Origin: Aliidiomarina quisquiliarum
Lineage (GTDB): Bacteria > Pseudomonadota > Gammaproteobacteria > Enterobacterales > Alteromonadaceae
NCBI RefSeq assembly: GCF_023922585.1
Contig: NZ_JAMFTN010000050.1
Span: 1-50,349, forward strand
Direction: 5' to 3'
DNA length: 50,349 bases
In this document: positions 26,299 through 35,859 of the stretch, piece by piece
Position numbering within the stretch: position 1 is the first letter of the stretch
Layout of the letters: every line of letters starts with the position of its first letter
Program-made: the position numbers and the translations under genes
Notes under the pieces: model-generated
What the model was told of the DNA's origin: nothing
The model's database searches: none
The model's input: the letters and a program-made list of their open reading frames with translations, nothing else

Positions 26299-26329
26299 CT
26301 TTTCTGTGTTCTTCCGTGGTTTCCGTGGC
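26299..26329 (-). repeat. Right inverted repeat flanking the GxxExxY gene
   Basis: On the minus strand it reads GCCACGGAAACCACGG followed by AAGAACACAGAAAAG, matching the repeat at 25887-25914 in opposite orientation. It occupies the wbpD stop to GxxExxY start gap. Confidence 0.7.
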
Positions 26330-26333
26330 TAAT

Positions 26334-26912
26334 TTAGTTTTTTGTTACTACGCCGTTTGTTAATGTATACGTTGCACCCGTGTGTTGGCATTTAGTTTGG
26401 GCGTTGCCGGTGAGGGGTAGGTCTAGAGCTTCGCCGTATTGGCTCATCCAGCCTATTTGTTTGGCTGGCACGCCTACCATTAGTGCATAAGCAGGTACGT
26501 TTTTATTGATGACTGCCCCAGCACCGACAAAAGAATATTCACCAATGGTTACACCACAAACAATGGTGCAGTTAGCACCTAGCGTTGCACCTTTCTTAAC
26601 AATGGTGTCTAGGTACTGATCTTTGCGTTCTATCAATGAGCGTGGGTTGTATACGTTGGTAAACACCATGCTGGGACCACAGAATACACCTTCTTCAAGA
26701 TGCACATTGTCGTATACAGAGACGTTGTTTTGAATTTTGCAGTTATCGCCGATCGTAACCTTGTTACCCACGAAAACGTTTTGCCCTAAAGAAACACCCT
26801 TACCTATTTGTGCTCCACTGCAAACATGAACAAAGTGCCAAACACGTGAGCCTTCGCCTATTTCGGCGCCTTCATCAACAATTGCACTTGGGTGTACTTG
26901 GTAGTTTGCCAT
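26334..26912 (-). CDS. wbpD: UDP-2-acetamido-3-amino-glucuronate N-acetyltransferase (WbpD-like)
   Basis: A 192-aa hexapeptide-repeat acetyltransferase. It opens [26 protein letters not shown], then [28 protein letters not shown] and [28 protein letters not shown], the WbpD/WlbB pattern. It would N-acetylate the 3-amino group made by WbpE using acetyl-CoA. Its start directly abuts the wbpB stop. The C-terminus carries a short [21 protein letters not shown] tail typical of the family. Confidence 0.92.
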   Translation of the reverse strand: MANYQVHPSAIVDEGAEIGEGSRVWHFVHVCSGAQIGKGVSLGQNVFVGNKVTIGDNCKIQNNVSVYDNVHLEEGVFCGPSMVFTNVYNPRSLIERKDQYLDTIVKKGATLGANCTIVCGVTIGEYSFVGAGAVINKNVPAYALMVGVPAKQIGWMSQYGEALDLPLTGNAQTKCQHTGATYTLTNGVVTKN

Positions 26913-29140
<2,228 letters not shown>

Positions 29141-29160
29141 GAAAATTCCATCTTTATGAC

Positions 29161-29182
29161 GTCATGCAATGCATGACCTACG
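29161..29182 (-). repeat. REP hairpin (class b) between wzc and wbpA
   Basis: GTCATGCAATGCATGAC followed by CTACG; on the minus strand this is GTAG plus the 17-nt palindrome. It lies in a 73-bp gap inside the operon, where such hairpins can stabilise or segment mRNA. Confidence 0.8.
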
Positions 29183-29213
29183 GGTGAATGTTTGTGTGTC
29201 AGGTAATATCTGA

Positions 29214-31412
29214 TTAAGATACTGACTCGTAAGCGTAACCGTATTGATATTGATAGTTATAGCCGCCTGCACGACGTTCAACGCCATTAAGGATAACACC
29301 TTTAATGTTCACACCGTTTTGTTCAAACCGTTTAATAGTGTGCAGCATTTCATTCACTGGTGTTTGATCAAAGCGTGCCACTAACAAACTAGTACCTGCA
29401 TAGCGGCCAATAATGGCGGCGTCGGTTACAGCGAGTATTGGTGGGGTGTCGATAATGACATAATCAAAATCTTTGGCTACTTGCTCTAACAACTCTTCCA
29501 TACGGTTATGCATTAATAACTCTGCTGGATTAGGTGCTGAAGCGCCTCGTGGGATAAAACTTAACCCCGGCACGCCCGTGCTTTGCACTATGGTAGTGTA
29601 GTTTTCTATTTTGCTTGTGTCGGCAATAAAGTCGGTTAGTCCACGGCTATTTTGCGCTTCTAATATTACGTGGCTGTAACCACGGCGTAAGTCGCCGTCG
29701 ATATACAATACACTTTGTCCTGCATGAGCAAGTACTGCTGCTAAGTTGGCACTAATAAAACTTTTACCCACTTCAGGGCTTGGACCGGAGACCATTATAA
29801 TATTATTTTTCGCTTCCATCATGGCAAAATGTAAGCTGGTACGTAATCCTCGAAGTGCTTCAATAGCTAAGTCTGTTGGGTCTTCCTTGGCTAACAGTAA
29901 TTCAGTATTGGCGCGCCGCCTCGCTTTACTACGTGTGCCTGGCTTGAGGTTAAATTTCTGTTGTTTATCTGATAAAGGAATAGTGGCATATACACTCACA
30001 CCATGGTTTTCTAATTCTTCAGCACTTTGAATGCCTGGATTAAGCGCACTTCGCACTAACACCAAAGCCACGGATAACATGCCACCGAGCATGGTGGCAA
30101 TTACTACGATGAGTTTCTTTTTTGGAGCTACCGCAATGGCATGGCCAACGGCAGTGTCTAATATACGTACATTACCTACTGTGCCCGCTTTTAGTATGTT
30201 CAGCTCTTGCATACGGTTTACTAACTGTAAATAAATTTCTTGGTTTACTTCTACGTCGCGAGTTAAGCGTAATACCTGCTGCTGAGTTTCAGGTAGCTGT
30301 TCTATTTGCTCTGTAAGTTTAGCTTGGTCTGCTAGTAAGCTTTCTTTTTGGCTTAACAGTGCTTGGTAGCTGGGGTGCTGTTTAGTAAACAAACGGCTAA
30401 TTTCAGTTTCTTTTATAGCTAGTTCATTCAGTTGTTTTTCAATAGCGATAACTTGGGTTAACAAGCCTGACGTTTCTAGGGATATGTCGACCGATTTACT
30501 TTGTAACCGATAAGCATTTAACTGCTCTTCAGCTTTGGTTAAGTTATCGCGAACATCGGGAATTTGCTGTTGTAAAAACGTGAGGCTTTTCTCTGCTTCA
30601 GCAGCATTTCGCTGAATATTCTGCAGCATATATTCATGGCCAATAGCATCTAATACTTCTACTGCAAGTTGTTTATTTGAGTGTTCAATGCTACCTACTA
30701 AAATACCTGTTTGCTTGCCCCGCTCTGAAACACTTAACAGCTCTTGCCAATCACTAATTACTTTTAACCGATCAACTTTTGTTAACGAGTAGGAGTTTGT
30801 ATTTGCTAGAACTGCATCGCTAATATGCAGGCTAAAGTCACCGTTGATAACTTTACGCCCTACTTCGCCTTGTAGCACTGTTTGTTCATCGCTGTTTTGT
30901 AAGGTAAAGCTTTTACCTTCGAGCTTTAAACTTAATTCTTTGCCGATATAACCTTGCGGAACTGTAAAGCTTTCAATGACCAGTTGATCTTGCTCTTCGC
31001 TACGTCGCGCTAAAAAGTTTCCAATGAGCGGCATGTAATTGGGGGTGACTACGGTGGTTAAATTAAGTTGGTCGACTACACTGCCAATAATCATGCGCGA
31101 TTTGATAATTTCAATTTCAGTGGCAGCTTCACTTTCACCGCCAAAGAGCTCGCCCATTTCACCTAAGGCCGGCATGCCTGAAGACTTTTTCTCTACTTGC
31201 AGCAAGGTATCGGCCCGATAAATAGGCGTCGCTAACAAGGCATAAGCAATCCCTGCTACAGTGAATAAAGCCGTAATTGCAATAATCAGCCATTTTTTTT
31301 CAATCAGTTGGCCAACCAAACGCATTAAATCAATTTCGTCATCGTCTGGCTGTCTGTTTTTTGACAAGCTAGAGGGCTTACCCGCTGGTTTTTGAGACAA
31401 AGAATCTTGCAT
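29214..31412 (-). CDS. wzc: Wzc-type tyrosine autokinase / chain-length determinant
   Basis: A 732-aa inner-membrane co-polymerase with a cytoplasmic BY-kinase. The Wzz domain is bounded by membrane segments WLIIAITALFTVAGIAYALL (about residues 40-59) and KLIVVIATMLGGMLSVALVLV (about 440-460), with a long coiled coil between. The kinase has Walker A in SGPSPEVGKSFISANLA, Walker A' in VLYIDGDLRRGYSH and Walker B in YVIIDTPPILAVTDA. It ends in a tyrosine cluster, GGYNYQYQYGYAY, for autophosphorylation. It pairs with Wzb and Wza just upstream to control polymer length and export. Confidence 0.95.
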   Translation of the reverse strand: MQDSLSQKPAGKPSSLSKNRQPDDDEIDLMRLVGQLIEKKWLIIAITALFTVAGIAYALLATPIYRADTLLQVEKKSSGMPALGEMGELFGGESEAATEIEIIKSRMIIGSVVDQLNLTTVVTPNYMPLIGNFLARRSEEQDQLVIESFTVPQGYIGKELSLKLEGKSFTLQNSDEQTVLQGEVGRKVINGDFSLHISDAVLANTNSYSLTKVDRLKVISDWQELLSVSERGKQTGILVGSIEHSNKQLAVEVLDAIGHEYMLQNIQRNAAEAEKSLTFLQQQIPDVRDNLTKAEEQLNAYRLQSKSVDISLETSGLLTQVIAIEKQLNELAIKETEISRLFTKQHPSYQALLSQKESLLADQAKLTEQIEQLPETQQQVLRLTRDVEVNQEIYLQLVNRMQELNILKAGTVGNVRILDTAVGHAIAVAPKKKLIVVIATMLGGMLSVALVLVRSALNPGIQSAEELENHGVSVYATIPLSDKQQKFNLKPGTRSKARRRANTELLLAKEDPTDLAIEALRGLRTSLHFAMMEAKNNIIMVSGPSPEVGKSFISANLAAVLAHAGQSVLYIDGDLRRGYSHVILEAQNSRGLTDFIADTSKIENYTTIVQSTGVPGLSFIPRGASAPNPAELLMHNRMEELLEQVAKDFDYVIIDTPPILAVTDAAIIGRYAGTSLLVARFDQTPVNEMLHTIKRFEQNGVNIKGVILNGVERRAGGYNYQYQYGYAYESVS

Positions 31413-31435
31413 GTAATCTACTACCTATAGGTCAA

Positions 31436-31891
31436 TTATTTAAGCTTTGCGTGCCAAGCTGTCGCCGCAGTATCTATGAGTTGATACACATGTTGGAACA
31501 CTTCATCGCTTTTTTTGTATGGGTCGGGAATATCTTTATTACTAGTGTTTGGTAGCCAATGCCCAAGCAACATAGTTTTGGCATGGGCTTCCGGGAAGCG
31601 TTCAGCGATTATATTGCGCTGCTTTGCTTCCATCACTAAAATAAGATCATATTCACTAATTAGTTTTTGGCTAAGCTGCTGTGCTTCATGTTTAGGGCAG
31701 TGTAGCCCATTTTGCTCCGCTATTTTGCGAGCGGTGGCATCCATGTCCCAACCCGTGCCATTACTATGAATACAGGCTTTTAAGCCTGCAGAAGCTATAT
31801 GCTTATGGGGTAGTTTTTGTTTCAGTAAAAATTCTGCCGTAGGGCTACGACAGATGTTTCCTAAACAAACCACTAAAATATTTTCAAACAT
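31436..31891 (-). CDS. wzb: Low-molecular-weight protein tyrosine phosphatase (Wzb)
   Basis: A 151-aa phosphatase with the CX5R active site in VVCLGNICRSPTAE (Cys9, Arg15) and the general-acid loop DIPDPYKKSDEVF near residue 120. It would dephosphorylate the Wzc tyrosine cluster, and the two genes are 23 bp apart. Length is standard for Wzb/Etp. Confidence 0.94.
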   Translation of the reverse strand: MFENILVVCLGNICRSPTAEFLLKQKLPHKHIASAGLKACIHSNGTGWDMDATARKIAEQNGLHCPKHEAQQLSQKLISEYDLILVMEAKQRNIIAERFPEAHAKTMLLGHWLPNTSNKDIPDPYKKSDEVFQHVYQLIDTAATAWHAKLK

Positions 31892-31906
31892 TAATTTTGC
31901 TCTTAT

Positions 31907-33013
31907 TTACTTCACGTCCGTCTGAAAACGACCCAGTGAGTATAAACCGGTAATCGACGGTAATATTTGGCTGATCACACGGTTCCAACGGGCCACCGGC
32001 GCAGCGGTAACGTAAATAATATCACGTTGTTGCAGTTCAAACTGCTCGGCGAGTATAAGTGCCGTGGCATTTTTGGCGTTGAGTTGATACACATCAGCTA
32101 AACGACCACTTTCAGCGCTGGCTTGACGAATAACAAATACGCCTGAAGCATCGGCTGTTTGTTCAAATAACCCGCCCGCTTCTGCTAAGGCTTCAGCTAA
32201 GGTCATGCCGCTGCGGCCCATGACATAGCTTTTTGGCTGGCGCACTTCGCCAAGTACAAACACTTTATTGTCGTCGCTGCGGGCAATATGCACCACATCG
32301 TTGCCTTGTAGCAATATGTTCTGTTCTGTATCGCCTAATTGATATAAACGGCGTAAGTCGAGCTTTTGCTCTTGGCCATTACGCAATAAGGTCACATTTT
32401 CCCAGTTTGATTCTGGCGTTAAACCACCAGAAGCGTTAATAGCTTCGATTAAGCTGGTAGGTACGTTGGTAACTGGTAATACGCCTGGTGTATTCACTTC
32501 GCCGGTAACATAAATGCGCTGGCTCATAAAGCCGGCAATAGTGACATCTACTTGCGGTTTTTCAATATAGCGGGCGAGCCGTTCGGCGATTAAGTCACGA
32601 ATTTCAGTAACTTTTAAACCTTCTACTGTTACCCGGCCAATATAGGGATAAAAAATAGTACCGTCGTTGTGTACCCAGTTACCCGCTTCTTTGGCGCTAC
32701 GCATAGAGCCGGCAGGAATGGTTAGTTCAGGATGATCCCATACGGTAATATTTAAAACATCGCCACGCCCTACTCGGTAGTCGTAGTTAGCGCGCTGACC
32801 TTCAAAGCTAGTGTTCGCCACTAAAGCCGGTTGTTCACTACGGGCTAGGTTGTTTTCAGCTATTACTGCTGGGGTAATGGCGTAAAACTTCAACTGGCCA
32901 GTAAGCTCTGGGCTGGCTTCGTCGGTTTCAATGAAACTACCAGGGGCGAAGGCGCAACCGGAAAGGAATGCGGCGGCGCAAAGGGAAATAGTTATTTGTT
33001 TAAATGTTCTCAT
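31907..33013 (-). CDS. wza: Wza-type outer-membrane polysaccharide export lipoprotein
   Basis: A 368-aa lipoprotein with signal peptide and lipobox FLSGC (Cys about residue 20). Poly_export domain: YRVGRGDVLNITVWDHPELTIP, then SLBB-type repeats (IYVTGEVNTPGVLPVTNVPTSLIEAIN and KVFVLGEVRQPKSYVMGRSGMTLAEAL). A C-terminal helix (VARWNRVISQILPSITGLY) suits the outer-membrane pore. It is first of the wza-wzb-wzc operon, downstream of an ops element and of several REP hairpins. Confidence 0.94.
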   Translation of the reverse strand: MRTFKQITISLCAAAFLSGCAFAPGSFIETDEASPELTGQLKFYAITPAVIAENNLARSEQPALVANTSFEGQRANYDYRVGRGDVLNITVWDHPELTIPAGSMRSAKEAGNWVHNDGTIFYPYIGRVTVEGLKVTEIRDLIAERLARYIEKPQVDVTIAGFMSQRIYVTGEVNTPGVLPVTNVPTSLIEAINASGGLTPESNWENVTLLRNGQEQKLDLRRLYQLGDTEQNILLQGNDVVHIARSDDNKVFVLGEVRQPKSYVMGRSGMTLAEALAEAGGLFEQTADASGVFVIRQASAESGRLADVYQLNAKNATALILAEQFELQQRDIIYVTAAPVARWNRVISQILPSITGLYSLGRFQTDVK

Positions 33014-33051
33014 ATTCGATTGCCCTGCAGTTTGATTAACGTCTGCCTCAA

Positions 33052-33190
33052 CGTACGGCGGTGCCGTACCTACGATTATAATTTACGTCAGGCGGTGCAG
33101 CGTACGGCGATGCCTTCAACGTCAGGCATTGCAACGTACGGCGGTGCCGTACCTACGATAATATTGTGTGTCAGGCGGTGCCGTACCTGC
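33052..33190. repeat. REP cluster in the wza leader
   Basis: Two class-a hairpins with CTACG (33052-33074 and 33135-33157, central GGCGGTGCC), plus degenerate GTCAGGC copies at 33083-33130 and 33169-33187. They lie between the ops element and the wza start, so they would be in the wza 5' leader. Some copies are mismatched (GTCAGGCGGTGCCGTAC mixes class d and class a arms). Confidence 0.8.
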
Positions 33191-33209
33191 GCGTGCATTT
33201 TTTAAAAAT

Positions 33210-33222
33210 GCACGCTACCGCC
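33210..33222 (-). promoter_or_regulatory. ops (operon polarity suppressor) element for RfaH
   Basis: On the minus strand the sequence is GGCGGTAGCGTGC, identical to the E. coli ops core GGCGGTAGCGTG. It is preceded by a JUMPstart-like GAGCCAAAAACCCACG. It lies 114 bp past the rfaH stop and about 200 bp before wza, in the right orientation. Its distal half overlaps a 12-bp palindrome (33191-33215). RfaH would load here and suppress termination across the cluster. Confidence 0.85.
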
Positions 33223-33330
33223 CGTGGGTTTTTGGCTCCCAATGTGCCTGACGTTTCAATTTTTTGTATTGTAACCCATGCAATGCGTGGGGTGTTTATT
33301 TATTTAACCGTGTCCGTTTTCAAAAGTAGT

Positions 33331-33355
33331 GTACGTCATGCATTGCATGACGTAC
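33331..33355. repeat. REP-type palindrome (class b) covering the rfaH stop codon
   Basis: GTACGTCATGCATTGCATGA and its completion to 33355 form a near-perfect 25-nt palindrome built on GTCATGCATTGCATGAC. The rfaH stop (TGA) and its last six codons lie in it. The GTAG tetranucleotide is degraded here to GTAC. Confidence 0.8.
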
Positions 33356-33842
33356 GAATAGACCTTTCTTCAATTTCTATGCGCTGCTGTTTGCCGAGCA
33401 TGTCGAGTAATACCATGCAGCGCTCTTCGCCTTTGGCTATTTCATATATTGCTTGTAGGCCACTAAAGGGGCCTTCGATTATTTCTACTTTTGCACCCGC
33501 CGGAAAAGTTTGCTTGGTGCTGGTTTCTTGTAAATGCTGTTGTTCGATAGCCAGTATGTGTTCCATAACAGCACTTGGCACTGTGGCGGGTACGCCGCCG
33601 AAGCGCACAAAACCGTTCACGCCACGGGTACTACGCAAGGCGTTAAAATTAGCGGTTTTTTCGTTTAATTGTACAAATAGGTAATTAGGAAACAGTGGCT
33701 CGATACAGCTAGTACGTTTTCCACGTAGCACTTTTTGCAGCTTTACCTGCGGCAAGCTAGTGGTGTACCCCTGATTTTCTACATGAACGCGCGCACGGGC
33801 TTCTTGCCTCGCTTTGCAATGTAGTAAGTACCAAGCTGTCAT
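33336..33842 (-). CDS. rfaH: Transcription antiterminator RfaH
   Basis: A 168-aa NusG paralogue. It matches E. coli RfaH over most of its length: WYLLHCKARQEARARVHVENQ, KVLRGKRTSCIEPLFPNYLFVQL, RSTRGVNGFVRFGGVPATVPSAV and FPAGAKVEIIEGPFSGLQAIYE (KOW part). It binds RNA polymerase paused at ops and suppresses polarity. E. coli RfaH ends soon after the equivalent of IEERS; here six more residues (RTSCNA) and the stop come from a REP hairpin. The gene lies immediately upstream of its presumed target, the ops-wza operon, on the same strand. Confidence 0.95.
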   Translation of the reverse strand: MTAWYLLHCKARQEARARVHVENQGYTTSLPQVKLQKVLRGKRTSCIEPLFPNYLFVQLNEKTANFNALRSTRGVNGFVRFGGVPATVPSAVMEHILAIEQQHLQETSTKQTFPAGAKVEIIEGPFSGLQAIYEIAKGEERCMVLLDMLGKQQRIEIEERSIRTSCNA

Positions 33843-34207
33843 TATGCGAATACCCCTTTCCCTAAGGTGTTCTTTATAATTGTATATTCTTATTTTTTAC
33901 GCCGTTACTTTTTTACCCTTGCAAACGGGGCTCTTTACTTATTCTTAACATGCGGGCTGCTTATTTAGCCGCTGCTTGCTCACTGATTCCAAGTAAAGCC
34001 AAAGTAAGTACCTAGTAAGGGCGTAACGCCTTCCGAAGCTGAAGGATTCTACGCCAAATTAAGCAATAACTGAAGCGCAAATAGTGCAGGTTATGTAAAT
34101 TATTTGTTTGATTTTTTGATTTTCTGATTTTCACGTTCGTTTTTCATCCACCCCATGCCTCAACGTTACCCAAAATTTGACGTTTCCAACCCACGGTACA
34201 AAAAAAC

Positions 34208-34350
34208 CGTAGGTACGGCACTGCCGTACGAAATGCACCGCAGTACGCCGCACCATAGGTGAATCGTTACACCCACAGCAGGCAATGCCTGCCCTACGAA
34301 TATGTCGGCACCGCAGTACGCCGCACCGTTGGTCAATGGATACGTCATGT
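34208..34350. repeat. REP hairpins in the rfaH-nuclease intergenic region
   Basis: The 571-bp gap (33843-34413) between divergent genes holds a class-a hairpin with GTAG (34208-34230), a class-c hairpin with CTACG (34278-34298), and linkers AATATGTCGGCACC and AGTACGCCGCACC like those beside the RAYT gene. The half nearest rfaH (33843-34190) is AT-rich and presumably holds the rfaH promoter. I see no gene in the gap. Confidence 0.8.
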
Positions 34351-34413
34351 TTGACGTTTTGAAATCCATGGCATACGTTTATGTATAAATTACAAACAGA
34401 TAAGGATGTTGAT

Positions 34414-35859
34414 ATGAAACAAAACTCAGGAATTCAATTTATTCACCACGGCGCCCGTGAGGGGGTAACAGGCTCGTGCCATGAGTTGTTGTTGCCCAGT
34501 GGTAAGGCCTTATTGGTAGACATTGGTTTATTTCAAGGGGCGGAAACTTCGGGCCTACCTTCTAATTCAAAGGGTAGCGACAAAGGCGCGGATGCCAATA
34601 ACCAAGCTATCGAATTTCCCGTTGACCATGTGGAAGCCTTAGTGATAACCCATTGCCACATTGACCACGTAGGCAGGCTGCCTTGGTTAATTATTGCTGG
34701 CTTTCGTAAACCAATTTATTGCACCAAGGCCACGGCCCACTTGTTACCTATGGTAATAGAAGATGCACTTAAAATTGGTTTAACCCGCGATAAAAACCTA
34801 ATTGCTGCAGTGTTAAACTTACTTGAGCGCTTAATGGTGCCTGTTGCCTATGATGAGGTTTTTCATATTCCTGCTTTAGGGGTGAGCGGCCGTTTTAAAC
34901 AAGCAGGGCATATTTTAGGCAGTGCCTTTGTTGAAATTGATGTTCCTGCAAACCACGTGCGTCATGCAATGCATGACGTACCAGAAATACCAAACATCCG
35001 GGTGGTGTTTTCAGGGGACTTGGGCTGTAAAAACTCACCTTTGTTACCCGACCCTGCCCCGCTTTCTCGCGCCGACTATTTGATTCTTGAAAGTACCTAC
35101 GGCGACAAGAACCACGAGAACCGTAATGAGCGCCAGCAGCGGTTACGTAAAGTGATTGAGCATTGTGTTACCGACGGCGGTGCTGTGCTTATTCCAGCCT
35201 TTAGTATTGGCCGTACCCAAGAGTTACTGTATGAATTAGAAGACATTATTCATAACTTTGCAGGCGGCCACGAAGTGTGGCGCAACATGGTGGTGATTGT
35301 TGACTCACCCATGGCTGCTCAATTCACCGGTAAATATCGTCAATTGAAGAGATTATGGGATCGTGAAGCCACTCGGCGCTTACAACAAAACCGACATCCG
35401 TTAAATTTCAAGCGCTTACATACGGTTGATAGCCACGCCGACCATACCCGCATTGTGAATTATTTACGCCATACGGGCGACCCTTGCATAGTTATTGCTG
35501 CCAGCGGCATGTGTACCGGTGGCCGTATGGTGAACTATTTAAAGGCACTACTGCCCGACCCACGCACCGATGTATTGTTTGTTGGCTATCAAGCCATAGG
35601 CACCCCAGGGCGCGATATACAGCGTTATGGCCCAACCGGTGGTTATGTGGATCTTGATGGTGAGCGGGTGTGGATTAAAGCTCAGGTGCATACCTTAGGC
35701 GGTTATTCAGCCCACGCAGATCAAAAAGAGTTGATGGAGTTTGTTGCCACCGCCGAACACCTTGGCCAAGTTAGGTTAGTGCACGGCGACGCCCCCGCCA
35801 AAGAGGCCTTAGCCAAGAAGTTGCGGGAGCGGTTTGATTGCGAGGTGGTTATTCCTTGA
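34414..35859 (+). CDS. Beta-CASP metallo-beta-lactamase RNase-type nuclease
   Basis: A 481-aa protein of the MBL-fold beta-CASP RNA-processing family. Zinc motif HCHIDHVGRLPWL, motif GHILGSAFVEID, SGDLG, ESTYGDKNHE, PAFSIGRTQELLYEL, ASGMCTGGRMVNYLK and the terminal HTLGGYSAHADQKEL are all in order. I chose ATG 34414 (MKQNSGIQFIHHG) over 34381 because AAGGA precedes it at the right distance. Between EIDVPAN and EIPNIRVVFSGDLG the frame contains HVRHAMHDV, which is a REP hairpin (34961-34977) translated in frame. It overlaps the convergent lipoprotein gene by 11 bp. The RNA substrate is unknown. Confidence 0.92.
   Translation: MKQNSGIQFIHHGAREGVTGSCHELLLPSGKALLVDIGLFQGAETSGLPSNSKGSDKGADANNQAIEFPVDHVEALVITHCHIDHVGRLPWLIIAGFRKPIYCTKATAHLLPMVIEDALKIGLTRDKNLIAAVLNLLERLMVPVAYDEVFHIPALGVSGRFKQAGHILGSAFVEIDVPANHVRHAMHDVPEIPNIRVVFSGDLGCKNSPLLPDPAPLSRADYLILESTYGDKNHENRNERQQRLRKVIEHCVTDGGAVLIPAFSIGRTQELLYELEDIIHNFAGGHEVWRNMVVIVDSPMAAQFTGKYRQLKRLWDREATRRLQQNRHPLNFKRLHTVDSHADHTRIVNYLRHTGDPCIVIAASGMCTGGRMVNYLKALLPDPRTDVLFVGYQAIGTPGRDIQRYGPTGGYVDLDGERVWIKAQVHTLGGYSAHADQKELMEFVATAEHLGQVRLVHGDAPAKEALAKKLRERFDCEVVIP
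34961..34977. repeat. REP palindrome (class b) embedded in the nuclease coding sequence
   Basis: GTCATGCAATGCATGAC, identical to the intergenic copies at 29161 and 41156, lies in the open frame (codons CGT CAT GCA ATG CAT GAC). It is in a loop between two conserved motifs, so the frame survives. Confidence 0.88.

Noticed and set aside
33191-33215. Intrinsic terminator upstream of wza
   Set aside because: The palindrome is AT-rich in its centre and not followed by a T-run on the minus strand; overlap with ops explains it better.
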